DNA of 64,000 nucleotides, taken from assembly GCF_030160295.1 (NCBI RefSeq), contig NZ_BSOB01000004.1, forward strand, positions 62,001 through 126,000, written 5' to 3'. A program made the position numbers and the translations under genes. This DNA is from Dyella acidisoli (GTDB lineage Bacteria; Pseudomonadota; Gammaproteobacteria; Xanthomonadales; Rhodanobacteraceae). Shown here one piece after another: positions 40,479 to 53,621 of the stretch (positions within the stretch are counted from its first letter, which is position 1; each line of letters begins with the position of its first letter). Below the pieces are notes generated by a model, which saw only the letters and a list, made by a program, of their open reading frames with translations, had not been told where the DNA came from and did not search any database.

Positions 40479-42668
40479 TCAGGGTTCTTTCGCTTGCTTG
40501 AGCTGCTCCGCCAGCCAGGTGGCCATGTCCGCCATGGGATAGTCGGTATTCAACTGCCGATGCATTTCTTCGAACACAGGTGGCGAAATCGTCCAGCCCA
40601 ATGGAAGCAGATAATTGCCGGGACACAGTCGCATGTGCCAGAGCACGTCACTGCGACCGGGTTCAGTAGCATTGATGTGCAGCGACGCCAGTAGCGCGGC
40701 TCTGGCGTATTCGCCACGCGCATCCCGCGTGTCCAGCAGCGCCACCAGCGGTGCGGTTGCTTCGCCATAACTGCGTTGTTCGGTAGTGCTGAGTGTGCGT
40801 GGACAGGCCGCAGAGTAGAGCGGTACGGTTTGCGCAGGATCGTGCGCATCGACGAAATCGTGCAAGCTGGGATCGTTGCTGATGTGGAGCACGATGAACT
40901 GCAGTGGTTGCTGCTGCACATCAGCGATCGAACGCAGTCGTTGCATCACTTCAAACAAGGTGGTGGCGCCCGAATTCTCGAAGTAGCCGCCATCCACCAA
41001 TTGGAACGAGGCCGGCGGCAGAGCGCTGTTGCCGGCAGTCTGCAACGTGCCGGCCGGACTCAGATAGGTGAACCGGGCACTATTGAGCACCACTTCACTG
41101 AGCGGCACGCGCGGATCCAGCCAATGCGCCGCATCATACGCGGTGGTCCACGGGCTGCGCGCGAACGGGCGGAACGGGTGCTGCACGAAACGCCAGCCCT
41201 GTCCGACGGTGGTGCTATTGAAGAACAGTGCAGGTGTGTTCGTGCTGACATCGCCGTCATCGTTTTCATAGAGCGCGGCAAACGGTTGCGCCAGCGCGTT
41301 GACTCCCTGCTCCTGCGCTGCCTGTTCCCAGGCATGCGAGAGCGCACGGCCACGATCGTTGAACAAAGCACCCGGCAGCCAACGTTGCGTGAAGTCGATA
41401 AACCAGGCGTTGGCCATCACCGGTGCAAGAAAATCGTGATCAAGCATGTTTTCGGTGCGGTTCTGCGCGGACAGTCCGGTCTGCGGTGCGACACGTAGCG
41501 CGGCTACGTAGCTGGCCAAGCCCAAACTGCCGCCGGAAACGCCGGAGCCTGCAAAAAGATATCGCTCGAACAGGGGTTCGGTGCCGGCGGGCGGTTCCGC
41601 CTGGTCGATCAGCTTAGTGAATTGCGTCAACACCGTTGCGGTCCAGGCGGCCGCACGCAGGCCGCCTCCTTCGGCGGAAACCATGATCACCGGGCAGGCG
41701 CGTTGCGGAGTGCATCGACTTTGCAACCAGGCCTTGGCGTAGGCGTCGAAGTCTGGCCGATGGTCGGGTGGTGGAGGCGCAGGCTGTTGGTGCGTGGTCA
41801 TCGCCGGATACTGGCGTACGTGGTGGTTGTCGTTGAGATGCAGCGCGTGCAACAGCACGGACACCACCATCAACAAGCTCAGCAGAGGTACGCCACGACG
41901 ATCGGCGATCATGCACAGAAAACCGCCGCTCATGCAGAAGAAGCTGCAAGTGATCAGCAATACGGCCAGCGAGCCCATGCCGTCGAATTGCCGCGGCTGG
42001 AACGCGACCAGGACGGTAATGAGGACGTTCAAGATCAGCACAGCAAGAAATACGCTCAATGGCGTCGTGCCCAACGTTGCGATAGATGTCGCACGTGGTT
42101 CTGCCGCTGCGCCGGTTCGCTCGGCGTTGGCCTGTAACAATCGTTGACGCCCAATGAAGAACACGATCATTGCGGCAGCCACGATCAGTAGCCCCGCGGT
42201 GCGCTCATCGCGCCGCAAGCACTGCGCTGACGTGGCGCACACTGCATGGGGCGTGCTGCGCAAAGCCATCAGGTATCCGAACAGCACCAGCAGCGGCATC
42301 AGGATGCCCAGGACGCGCGGTATCCACTGCCGCAGTGTGGCCGCGCGCGGATTTTGCAGCGCGGGCCAGCGCGGGTAGGTCAGCCGATAGGCCTGGTGTG
42401 CGGTGTACCAGAGGGCGAGGCCAGCCAGTGCGGCGGTCGCCAGCAAAAAGAGGTAGCGGGTGCTGCTGGGATCGACCCACATGGCAATCAGGAACAGCTC
42501 GTTGGCCTGATCGACGTTGCTGATGACGATGCCGGCGAAGGCAAGCACCAGCAGGGAGACGCGGATCGGCTTGCCGTGGTCCAGAACGATAATCAGCCAG
42601 TCGACGATGTTCAGCCAGGCCAGCCGCGCGTTCTGCGTTACGGAAGTAGGTGGATCGTGCTCAGCCAT
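40479..42668 (-). CDS. Multi-span membrane patatin-like phospholipase
   Basis: A large protein of about 729 residues combining an N-terminal membrane region and a C-terminal patatin-type lipase. Around seven hydrophobic segments lie within the first 280 residues, then a proline-rich linker (PAPPPPDHRPDF). The lipase core has the oxyanion motif EGGGLR (about 334-338), nucleophile Ser378 in GSGVSGGSLG and a catalytic Asp in VDGGYFENSG. The start is uncertain between ATG 42668 (short spacing to AAGGG), 42671 and 42725. It is followed by the radical SAM gene on the same strand and opposed by a small membrane-protein gene. Lipid remodelling is likely, but substrate unknown. Confidence 0.82.
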   Translation of the reverse strand: MAEHDPPTSVTQNARLAWLNIVDWLIIVLDHGKPIRVSLLVLAFAGIVISNVDQANELFLIAMWVDPSSTRYLFLLATAALAGLALWYTAHQAYRLTYPRWPALQNPRAATLRQWIPRVLGILMPLLVLFGYLMALRSTPHAVCATSAQCLRRDERTAGLLIVAAAMIVFFIGRQRLLQANAERTGAAAEPRATSIATLGTTPLSVFLAVLILNVLITVLVAFQPRQFDGMGSLAVLLITCSFFCMSGGFLCMIADRRGVPLLSLLMVVSVLLHALHLNDNHHVRQYPAMTTHQQPAPPPPDHRPDFDAYAKAWLQSRCTPQRACPVIMVSAEGGGLRAAAWTATVLTQFTKLIDQAEPPAGTEPLFERYLFAGSGVSGGSLGLASYVAALRVAPQTGLSAQNRTENMLDHDFLAPVMANAWFIDFTQRWLPGALFNDRGRALSHAWEQAAQEQGVNALAQPFAALYENDDGDVSTNTPALFFNSTTVGQGWRFVQHPFRPFARSPWTTAYDAAHWLDPRVPLSEVVLNSARFTYLSPAGTLQTAGNSALPPASFQLVDGGYFENSGATTLFEVMQRLRSIADVQQQPLQFIVLHISNDPSLHDFVDAHDPAQTVPLYSAACPRTLSTTEQRSYGEATAPLVALLDTRDARGEYARAALLASLHINATEPGRSDVLWHMRLCPGNYLLPLGWTISPPVFEEMHRQLNTDYPMADMATWLAEQLKQAKEP

Positions 42669-42811
42669 CATCCCTTGTTCCCGGGCATATCCGATCGGCG
42701 TCCATATTACGGATATGACATGCATCGGGCCGGTGGAGAGGATCGCAGTTCCAGGCGGGGGTACAGCGTTATGATGATTTTGTTTCGGGGGATCAGGTGT
42801 AGGGGTCTGTC

Positions 42812-43033
42812 ATGCGCTGGTTACTGCTGTTTGCGACCTTGCTGTCGTGGGTGCTCTGCTTCACGCGCCACGGCGCAGGCGCCATGGCCTTTTGGCTATT
42901 CGCGGGGATCATCGGTGCCATCGCCACCGTTCTTGGTTTTGCGCATGCGCGCATCTCTGCCAATGCGCAACCAGAGATCATGCTCGATCTGCCTAAGCGT
43001 CAGCCGCCGCAAGAGAAGCCGCCGCAAGCATGA
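42812..43033 (+). CDS. Small two-helix membrane protein
   Basis: A 73-residue protein with two hydrophobic segments (about 2-17 and 22-44) and a hydrophilic proline-rich tail (LPKRQPPQEKPPQA). The ATG at 42812 is preceded by GTGTAGGGG. It is divergent from the membrane patatin gene and precedes acetyl-CoA synthetase. I do not recognise a family. The ribosome site, the plausible helix pair and its position favour a real gene. Confidence 0.65.
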   Translation: MRWLLLFATLLSWVLCFTRHGAGAMAFWLFAGIIGAIATVLGFAHARISANAQPEIMLDLPKRQPPQEKPPQA

Positions 43034-43163
43034 AATGCTGCACTGCAGCTTTGGTGGTTTAGCCATCCAAACGCTACACTCGGGTGATTGACGCAGCGCA
43101 AAGGTGCGGTGCGCAATCATTCACGAGTGCGCTCCCGGCGAATCGGCGAGCAGGAGGCAAAAC

Positions 43164-45104
<1,941 letters not shown>

Positions 45105-45140
45105 GCGTCTGCTTTTTCTCGAGCCCGAGGTTTGCGTTAC

Positions 45141-45167
45141 CGTCTTCCCGGTGTACGCCGGGAAGAC
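45141..45167 (+). terminator. Palindrome after acsA
   Basis: CGTCTTCCCGG / CCGGGAAGAC with a GTGTACG-type loop, then AAACGTTTAG. A likely terminator 37 bases past the acsA stop. Confidence 0.6.
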
Positions 45168-45235
45168 AAACGTTTAGGGGCAGCGGATCACCGGGCTGCT
45201 TGTTTACCTGCATTACGTTCCGGCAGCATGCGCGT

Positions 45236-45880
45236 ATGCGCACCACGCAAGGCCAAGATGTCGCCGGTATTGCTGCCGGATTAGACAACCATCAGATCCA
45301 TGTATGGCGGCTTCGCTATGACAGGGCGCAGCGACGTGAGCCTTTGTGCGCGTTGCTCAGTATCTACCTTGGCGTGCCGGCGGCGTCGATCAGCCTGGAA
45401 GATGGTGAGCATGGACGGCCCGAACTTGCGGAACCGTTGCATCAAATATTGCAGTTCAATTGGTCACATAGCGGCGATGCGGCGTTGATAGCTGTGGCAC
45501 GTGACGTTGCTCCCGGCATCGACATCGAGCGTCTTCGCCCTCGCGCGCATGCCATGCAGCTCGCGGAGCGGTTCTTTCATCCGGAAGAAACTGCCGCGTT
45601 GGCGGCGCTGAACGCAGCGGAGCAAGAACCGGCTTTTCTTCAACTCTGGACGGGCAAGGAAGCCGTACTCAAAGCCATGGGGCGAGGCATTGCATTTGGC
45701 CTGGATCGCCTGCGCCTGACCGTCATGCCTATGCAGCCGAGTGTGCTCTGGGTGGATGGCGACGATCCCGCACAGTGGCAACTTCACACTTTGCCAGCCG
45801 GCGCCGATCATGTCGCCAGCGTGGCTTGGCGCGGACCGGACCGGGTCATTGCCAACTGGACACTTGCCGATAGCGCTTGA
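45236..45880 (+). CDS. 4'-phosphopantetheinyl transferase (Sfp type)
   Basis: A 214-residue Sfp/HetI-like enzyme that activates carrier proteins by attaching phosphopantetheine from CoA. The metal-binding motif GIDIERLR includes Asp96 and Glu98, and the second motif [12 protein letters not shown] (138-149) has Glu142 and Lys146. It is longer than AcpS and closer to enzymes serving secondary metabolism or fatty acid synthesis. The start is the ATG at 45236; the ribosome site is weak. pdxJ follows 45 bases later. No carrier-protein synthase gene is in the window, so it may be the general cellular transferase (inference). Confidence 0.86.
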   Translation: MRTTQGQDVAGIAAGLDNHQIHVWRLRYDRAQRREPLCALLSIYLGVPAASISLEDGEHGRPELAEPLHQILQFNWSHSGDAALIAVARDVAPGIDIERLRPRAHAMQLAERFFHPEETAALAALNAAEQEPAFLQLWTGKEAVLKAMGRGIAFGLDRLRLTVMPMQPSVLWVDGDDPAQWQLHTLPAGADHVASVAWRGPDRVIANWTLADSA

Positions 45881-45924
45881 ACGGAGCACTGTGTTCGGCC
45901 AATGATTTTTTGTTCCTGGCCTCC

Positions 45925-46668
45925 ATGACCCTGCTCAGCGTCAATCTCAACAAGATCGCCGTGCTGCGCAATTCGCGCGGTGGCAACGAACCCGACATGG
46001 CCCGCGCTGCGATCACCTGCATCGAATCAGGCTGCGGCGGCATCACGGTGCATCCTCGCCCGGATATGCGCCACGTGCATCCCGATGATGTGCGTACGCT
46101 CGCCGCTATGTTGCGCGGACGTGTGGAATACAACATCGAGGGCAATCCGTTTGCCGCGGCCCGCGGAGCCTATCCCGGGTTGATTGCGCTGGCACGTGAA
46201 GTTCGTCCCACTCAGGTGACCTTGGTGCCGGACAGCGATGGCCAGATTACTTCGGATCATGGCTTCGATTTGGCGCAGGATACGGAGCGGTTGCGACCAC
46301 TTGTGACGGAGTTGCGCGAATTGGGTTGCCGGGTGAGCTTGTTCGTTGATCCAGGTGCGACAGGATTTGAGCATGCCGTGGCGATCGGTGTGCAACGCGT
46401 CGAGATCTACACCGGGCCTTATGCACACGCCTTTGCAGAGGGCGACGCCAAAGAGCAGCTGGATTTATGCGTCGACACGGCTCGCCGTGCTCAGCAGGCT
46501 GGATTGGCGGTCAACGCTGGACATGACCTCAGCCAGGCGAATCTGGGAACGTTGCGCGCGGCCATTCCTGGTCTTGCTGAGGTGTCCATCGGACATGCTC
46601 TGATAGGTGAAGCGCTGTATGAAGGTCTTGCTACCACGGTGCGCAAGTATCTGCAGATTCTTCGCTGA
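45925..46668 (+). CDS. pdxJ: Pyridoxine 5'-phosphate synthase
   Basis: A 247-residue TIM-barrel enzyme that condenses 1-deoxyxylulose 5-phosphate and aminoacetone phosphate into pyridoxine 5'-phosphate (vitamin B6). Family features are [32 protein letters not shown] (catalytic His), [14 protein letters not shown]-type Mg/phosphate region and [14 protein letters not shown]. The ATG at 45925 aligns with the family N-terminus, although the ribosome site is poor and the frame is open to a TTG at 45877 that overlaps the preceding stop. Coupling to the transferase gene is likely. Confidence 0.95.
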   Translation: MTLLSVNLNKIAVLRNSRGGNEPDMARAAITCIESGCGGITVHPRPDMRHVHPDDVRTLAAMLRGRVEYNIEGNPFAAARGAYPGLIALAREVRPTQVTLVPDSDGQITSDHGFDLAQDTERLRPLVTELRELGCRVSLFVDPGATGFEHAVAIGVQRVEIYTGPYAHAFAEGDAKEQLDLCVDTARRAQQAGLAVNAGHDLSQANLGTLRAAIPGLAEVSIGHALIGEALYEGLATTVRKYLQILR

Positions 46669-46709
46669 AGCTTTGGCCGTTTAGACGGCTACAAGTAACC
46701 CGACATTGC

Positions 46710-46816
46710 CGTCATTCCCGCGAAAGCGGAGGCGTGTTTCGACATCGGGGCTGGTCAATCCATTTGCTCTAATGTGGAACGTGAGCAGTGATTCTTGCTT
46801 TCGCGGGAATGATGGC
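46710..46816. repeat. Diverged intergenic palindrome, CATTCCCGCGAAAGCGG family
   Basis: Left arm GTCATTCCCGCGAAAGCGGA and right arm GCTTTCGCGGGAATGATGGC, separated by about 60 bases of unrelated sequence. It is related to 19991-20070. A weak REP-like sequence (46822-46848, ATAGGTTGAGATGAGATGCA) follows. Confidence 0.65.
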
Positions 46817-46864
46817 CGTGCATAGGTTGAGATGAGATGCAGCCTATTAAATGGACCCCATAAA

Positions 46865-46898
46865 AACAGAAACCCCCGCATACGCGGGGGCTCTGTGG
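46865..46898 (-). terminator. Terminator of the tonB operon
   Basis: Stem CCCCCGC/GCGGGGG around ATAC with a flanking CAGA/TCTG extension, followed on the minus strand by TTTCTGTTTTTA. It lies about 50 bases beyond the last exbD. Confidence 0.88.
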
Positions 46899-46951
46899 GT
46901 AACGCTTGGCTGCACGGTTGAACTGTTCCGATTCAACCGCCGCTGTTTTAC

Positions 46952-47371
46952 TTACTGTCCACTACTTTCGGTGAAACCGATCTTGTTCAGGCCGTAGCTC
47001 TTCGCGTCGGCCAGCACACGTGCAACGACTTGGTAAGGTACCTGGTCAGCTGCATCGATCTGCACTTCCGGTTGATCAGCTTCAGCCTTGGTCGAGATCA
47101 CCGCGATCTGCGTCTTCAACTGCGCCTCATCCACCGGGGTGTCGTTCCAATAGAACGCGCCCGATTGGTCGATCTTCAGACGAACCGGTTCCGGCGGATT
47201 CGAAGGCGGAATCACGTTCGGATTCGGCTGCGGCAGGTCGATCTTGATCTTGTGGGTCATGATCGGCGCCGTAATCATGAAGATGATCAGGAGCACCAGC
47301 ATCACGTCGACCAGCGGCGTGACGTTGATGTCTGCCATGGGGCCTTTGCCACCACCTGTACTAAATGCCAT
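46952..47371 (-). CDS. exbD2: ExbD/TolR family biopolymer transport protein (second copy)
   Basis: A 139-residue inner-membrane protein with one N-terminal membrane helix containing the proton-pathway aspartate (VDVMLVLLIIF) and a periplasmic domain with PQPNPNVIPPSN. It is the second of two tandem exbD genes, six bases downstream of the first, and is the last gene before the terminator. In Xanthomonas campestris the analogous exbD2 is needed for special functions such as host interaction rather than basic iron uptake (family knowledge). Its start is the ATG at 47371. Confidence 0.93.
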   Translation of the reverse strand: MAFSTGGGKGPMADINVTPLVDVMLVLLIIFMITAPIMTHKIKIDLPQPNPNVIPPSNPPEPVRLKIDQSGAFYWNDTPVDEAQLKTQIAVISTKAEADQPEVQIDAADQVPYQVVARVLADAKSYGLNKIGFTESSGQ

Positions 47372-47377
47372 GGCACA

Positions 47378-47800
47378 TCACTCCTTACCGGTCGTCATGA
47401 AGCCGACGTGGACCATGCCCGCGTCCTTGGCCTCACCAAGCACCTTACGGACCGTCTTGAATTCCGTGTCCTTGGCGGCACGGATCTGCAGTTCGGGCTG
47501 CGGCGACTGCTGTGCAAACACCGCAAACTTCGACTTCAATTCGGCGTCGGTGATCGGGTTCTGATCGTCATTGAGATACATGCTGCCATCGTCCTTGATG
47601 GCCAGATCCATCGGTGGTGTCGGCGGCGCGGTATCCGTGGTTTTCGGATTGGCCGTCGGCAGCTTCACCGTGATCCGGTGCGACATCAGCGGTGCTGTGA
47701 TCATGAAGATGATCAACAGCACCAGCATCACGTCAACCAGCGGCGTGACGTTGATTTCCGACATCGGCGAGCCGGACTCGTTTCCGGAGCTCATCGCCAT
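47378..47800 (-). CDS. exbD1: ExbD family biopolymer transport protein (first copy)
   Basis: A 140-residue ExbD: short cytoplasmic start, one membrane helix with the essential Asp (VDVMLVLLIIF), then a periplasmic domain with DGSMYLNDD. It works with ExbB to convert proton flow into movement of TonB. It follows exbB by 11 bases and overlaps nothing; the next exbD is six bases downstream. The two copies are clearly related but only partly identical. Confidence 0.94.
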   Translation of the reverse strand: MAMSSGNESGSPMSEINVTPLVDVMLVLLIIFMITAPLMSHRITVKLPTANPKTTDTAPPTPPMDLAIKDDGSMYLNDDQNPITDAELKSKFAVFAQQSPQPELQIRAAKDTEFKTVRKVLGEAKDAGMVHVGFMTTGKE

Positions 47801-47811
47801 GGGTCAAATCC

Positions 47812-48588
47812 TCACTTCTGAGTCGGAGCGACGCCTTCGACGCGTGCGCCGGTGGCGAAGAAGTCGTGCAGGTCATGCGCGAATTCGTCGAAACGGGCGT
47901 AGGTCAGGCGGTTGGAACGGGTAAAGAAGTTGTAAGCAAGCACCGCCGGAATAGCGGTGAACAGACCGAACGCGGTCATGATCAGCGCTTCACCCACCGG
48001 ACCAGCCACCGCTTCCATCGAAGCGTTACCGGAAGCCGCGATGCGGATCAGTGCGTGGTAAATGCCCCACACCGTACCGAGCAGACCGATAAACGGTGCG
48101 GACGAACCGACCGTGGCGAGCAGGGTCATGCCGCCTTCCAGACGCAGGCTCTCGCGAGCAACAGCCTGACGCAGGGCACGGTCGATGAATTCGGAGCGGC
48201 TCAGCGATTCGGCGAGACGACCACCACCGGCGGAAGCCTGCTGGTGGTGAGCCACCGCCGAAGCGGCATCAAGAGCGATCTTCGAGAAGGGTTCGCCCTT
48301 GGGCTGGGCTTCCAGCTCACGAATCGCGTCTTGCGTGGAGTTGTTAGACCAGAAGCCGTTGATCACGCCGTCGGCGCGACCGCGAACCATCGAGTTGCGG
48401 ATGGCGTTGGCGATGATGAAGTACCACGAGGAGAACGACATCGCCACGAGCACCACGAACACAATCCACCCCAGGAAATCGAAGTTGTGGAGCAGGTCGT
48501 GGAAACCCATTTGCTGCATGGCCATCGCATTAGCGTTGCCACCCAGTGCCGGAGCTGCGGCGTCGGACGGAGGAGTTTGTTGGAACAT
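47812..48588 (-). CDS. exbB: ExbB (MotA/TolQ/ExbB proton channel)
   Basis: A 258-residue proton-channel subunit with three membrane segments (about 32-52, 155-178 and 195-220) and a long cytoplasmic loop. The LLATVGSSAPFIGLLGTVWG segment is the TolQ/ExbB signature. It energises TonB together with ExbD. The gene lies 47 bases after tonB and 11 before the first exbD. An alternative start is possible within the N-terminal region, but the ATG at 48588 fits. Confidence 0.94.
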   Translation of the reverse strand: MFQQTPPSDAAAPALGGNANAMAMQQMGFHDLLHNFDFLGWIVFVVLVAMSFSSWYFIIANAIRNSMVRGRADGVINGFWSNNSTQDAIRELEAQPKGEPFSKIALDAASAVAHHQQASAGGGRLAESLSRSEFIDRALRQAVARESLRLEGGMTLLATVGSSAPFIGLLGTVWGIYHALIRIAASGNASMEAVAGPVGEALIMTAFGLFTAIPAVLAYNFFTRSNRLTYARFDEFAHDLHDFFATGARVEGVAPTQK

Positions 48589-48635
48589 AAACGCTACCCT
48601 TGGAAGTCAGGCGTGAACTGTAACTGTAATAGGTA

Positions 48636-49295
48636 TTACAGCTGATTGAGATTGAAGTTGACGGGTACGCGTACGTAACCTTCAACCTTTTTACCGTTTT
48701 TCATTTCAGCATTGAAACGCCATTTCTGAGCGGCCTCAATTGCTGCGCGATCCAGCTCGCGGAAACCGCTGGACTGCTCGACCTTGATGTCCTTCGGCGT
48801 GCCATCCACGGCCACCAGAATCAACAGCGTCACCGTGCCTTCATGCCGTTGGCGAATCGCCTGCGGCGGATACTTCGGCTGCATGCGGCTGTTGTAGCTG
48901 ATGTCCTGGCTCGCCGTGATATCCGCAGGCGGTGCTGGCGGCGCGGGCGGTGCCGGCGGCGGCGACGGCGCAGGATTGCTCGACGCTTCTTCCACAGCCG
49001 GCGGTGGTGCTGGCGGCGGCGGCGTCGGCGGCGGAACCACCTGCTTGATGATCTTCGGCGGCGGCTGCTTCGGCGGTTCCGGCGGCGGCGGCGGCGGCGG
49101 GGGAGGTGGCGGCGGCGGCTCGATGAAGTTCACCTGCACAATCTTTTCTTTCTGAACTTCCGCCGTTTTCGGGGGTGCCATCGGCGCGATCAGTATCAGG
49201 AAAGCAAACGCATGCAGCGCAATGGCTACCGCCAGCGCCCATGTGCGCCCCCAACTGAACGGCTTAGTGCCGGTATCTTCGTTACTTGAGGCCAT
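48636..49295 (-). CDS. tonB: TonB energy-transducing protein
   Basis: A 219-residue TonB. It has an N-terminal membrane anchor (about 16-36), a long proline-rich periplasmic spacer (13 consecutive prolines near residue 60, then PPEPPKQPP and PAPPAPPAPPA), and a C-terminal TonB_C domain (about 140-219; YPPQAIRQRHEGTVTLLILV). It couples the proton motive force to outer-membrane receptors such as the one at 23751. It heads the operon tonB-exbB-exbD-exbD, the Xanthomonas arrangement. No convincing Fur box was found in the 224 bases upstream. Confidence 0.95.
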   Translation of the reverse strand: MASSNEDTGTKPFSWGRTWALAVAIALHAFAFLILIAPMAPPKTAEVQKEKIVQVNFIEPPPPPPPPPPPPPEPPKQPPPKIIKQVVPPPTPPPPAPPPAVEEASSNPAPSPPPAPPAPPAPPADITASQDISYNSRMQPKYPPQAIRQRHEGTVTLLILVAVDGTPKDIKVEQSSGFRELDRAAIEAAQKWRFNAEMKNGKKVEGYVRVPVNFNLNQL

Positions 49296-49519
49296 CTGTC
49301 GCTTTCAATCAGGAGCTGGTTAATTCGGAATCGTGATCGCAGCATCCATCGGCAAAAGTCCGCTCCCAAAAGAGGGTGACATTTGCCACTGGACAACGCG
49401 GGAAAAGTCCAACGGTACAACAGCACATGGCGTTTGTATAGCTTTTGTGTAGGCCTAAGATGGCAATGTTATGCATGTCCATCCGGCACACTAAAACGTG
49501 TTCGCCACGTGCTTTTCAA

Positions 49520-50818
49520 TCAGCCGCCGATGTTCGCTTCCTTGAGCCATTTCTTGGCTTGTGCGGCGGTTTCCGGATCCTTCTGAGCTTCCATGACTGC
49601 TTCGGCTGCAGCTGCCTTATCCTTTAGGCCGACGTTTGCCTGAGCAAGCGCCATGTACGCCTTGCCCTTATGCTTCACGCCCTTGCTGATGGCCTGTTGG
49701 AGCAGCGGCTTGGCTGCGCTGTATTCGTTCTGTGTGACGAGCGCAACGCCAGCTTTGTACGCTGCTTCACCATCACTGGAGAGCGGAACGGCTTTCTTAT
49801 ATTGCTCAGCAGCTGCCGTAGCGTCACCGCCGATCATATGAGCGTCGCCCATCAGTTCGTAGTTCTGCGCGCTGGGCTTGACCACACCTTTGGTCATTCC
49901 TTCTTGCATGACCTGCACAGCTTTCTCAGAGTCCGGACCTGGATCTTGAGTGGACTGGCCCTGGGCTCTATTCATATAAAGCTTGGCCATGGTCACGTAG
50001 TCGTTTTCCGTGTTCAGAAGGCCTTTGGATTTGCCGTCCTCCATCAACTTCAACGCGTCGTCGTATTTCTGCATCTGGATATCCAGACTCAGCGCGTTGT
50101 GGAAGTTGGTGGGATCGGTCGGTGAAGCAGCAACTTGCTGCTTGGCGATTTCAGCAGCTTTATCTTTCTGACCAGAATCGTTGTAGTCGAGCATCAGCAG
50201 CTGATTCCAGCGCGGATCAGGCTTGTCCGTCATCGATTGGGCCTTCTTGATGGCCGCAATCGATTCGGAATATTTCTGCAGGCGGTAATACGCTTCGCCT
50301 TCCAGTGCGTAGGATTCAGGTGTTTCCTTCTTGCCCTCTGCACGCCATTTTTCGACCTGGTCGATGGCCTGCTGATACTGCTGATTAAGCACGTAGAACT
50401 GGGCTAGTTCGAGCTCAAGCGTGAAGTACGTGTCGTTCGGCATAACGCCGTTGTCGAGTGCACGCTTCAGCATGTCGATGCCGCCGGGCAGATCGTTGTT
50501 CATCGCATGCACGCGGGCCAAGCCTTGTAACGCTAATGCCTGCGCGTACTTGCTCTTGCTGCTGTCGATGAGTGGCTGCAGCAATTGCGTGGCTTGGTCT
50601 TTGTTGTTTGATTGTGCGGCATCGAGTCCCTTGTTGAGCGCTTCCTGTTCCTTCTTGTCGGTCAGATCCAGCTTGGGCTCTTTACGAGTCGCGTTGGGAT
50701 ACTGCGGAGCCGCTTTCTGCTGGTCGCCCGACGAGTTATCGCTCGCTAGCGCCGGAGTGCTCGCCAACATCAGCGCGAACGCGGCGCCGGCCAGCATCTT
50801 CAGGGAAGCGTGTTTCAT
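49520..50818 (-). CDS. Exported tetratricopeptide-repeat protein
   Basis: A 432-residue exported protein. A signal peptide (about 1-24; AGAAFALMLASTPALA) is followed by a hydrophilic segment and about eight or nine TPR helices over 50-430, with alternating small/aromatic residues typical of the motif (for example YTLELELAQFYVLN and AYKAGVALVTQNEYSAAK). It probably acts as a periplasmic or outer-membrane protein-interaction scaffold. The ATG at 50818 follows GAGGAA. It lies between tonB and gyrB, oriented with both. Partner unknown. Confidence 0.87.
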   Translation of the reverse strand: MKHASLKMLAGAAFALMLASTPALASDNSSGDQQKAAPQYPNATRKEPKLDLTDKKEQEALNKGLDAAQSNNKDQATQLLQPLIDSSKSKYAQALALQGLARVHAMNNDLPGGIDMLKRALDNGVMPNDTYFTLELELAQFYVLNQQYQQAIDQVEKWRAEGKKETPESYALEGEAYYRLQKYSESIAAIKKAQSMTDKPDPRWNQLLMLDYNDSGQKDKAAEIAKQQVAASPTDPTNFHNALSLDIQMQKYDDALKLMEDGKSKGLLNTENDYVTMAKLYMNRAQGQSTQDPGPDSEKAVQVMQEGMTKGVVKPSAQNYELMGDAHMIGGDATAAAEQYKKAVPLSSDGEAAYKAGVALVTQNEYSAAKPLLQQAISKGVKHKGKAYMALAQANVGLKDKAAAAEAVMEAQKDPETAAQAKKWLKEANIGG

Positions 50819-51131
50819 AGCGTTCCTCAAAATGGAAAGGAGTCGAATTTAACGCACAGAGCGTGCGGGGGATCACTGAGATTAACCTGACCGTGCTATC
50901 GATAACAAGCTGCATTGCCACATTAAACTTTCTTTAAAATCAGGCGGTTATGACGTTATCGCCATACGGTGCCGAATTGCAGGCCGAAATTCGCCTCAAA
51001 TAGGTTTGTGAGCATCCAGTGCCGGTCGTGACAGACGTGTGTACGCTTGTTCCGTTGTATTAATGCGTTAGTGCAATAGCTAAATCATCGAGGCACTGCA
51101 GATTAAGCAGTGCCTCGAGTTAAAGCTCACA
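50819..51131. other. Intergenic region between the TPR gene and gyrB
   Basis: A 313-base AT-rich gap with no gene. It contains the palindromic terminator at 51088-51118 near gyrB, and the promoter for the TPR gene must lie within 50820-51080, though I could not fix its hexamers. Confidence 0.5.
51088..51118 (-). terminator. Long palindromic terminator of gyrB
   Basis: TCGAGGCACTGC paired with GCAGTGCCTCGA around a seven-base loop, about 15 bases past the gyrB stop. The following TGATTTAG is only moderately T-rich on the minus strand. Confidence 0.7.

Positions 51132-53621
<2,490 letters not shown>

Noticed and set aside
45877-45924. A TTG start for pdxJ overlapping the transferase stop
   Set aside because: It adds 16 residues not seen at the N-terminus of the PdxJ family; the ATG at 45925 aligns with the family start.
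48843-49289. An arginine/glycine-rich frame opposite tonB
   Set aside because: It is the antisense of the proline-rich TonB spacer; its composition is dictated by the GGC/GGT-rich complementary codons.
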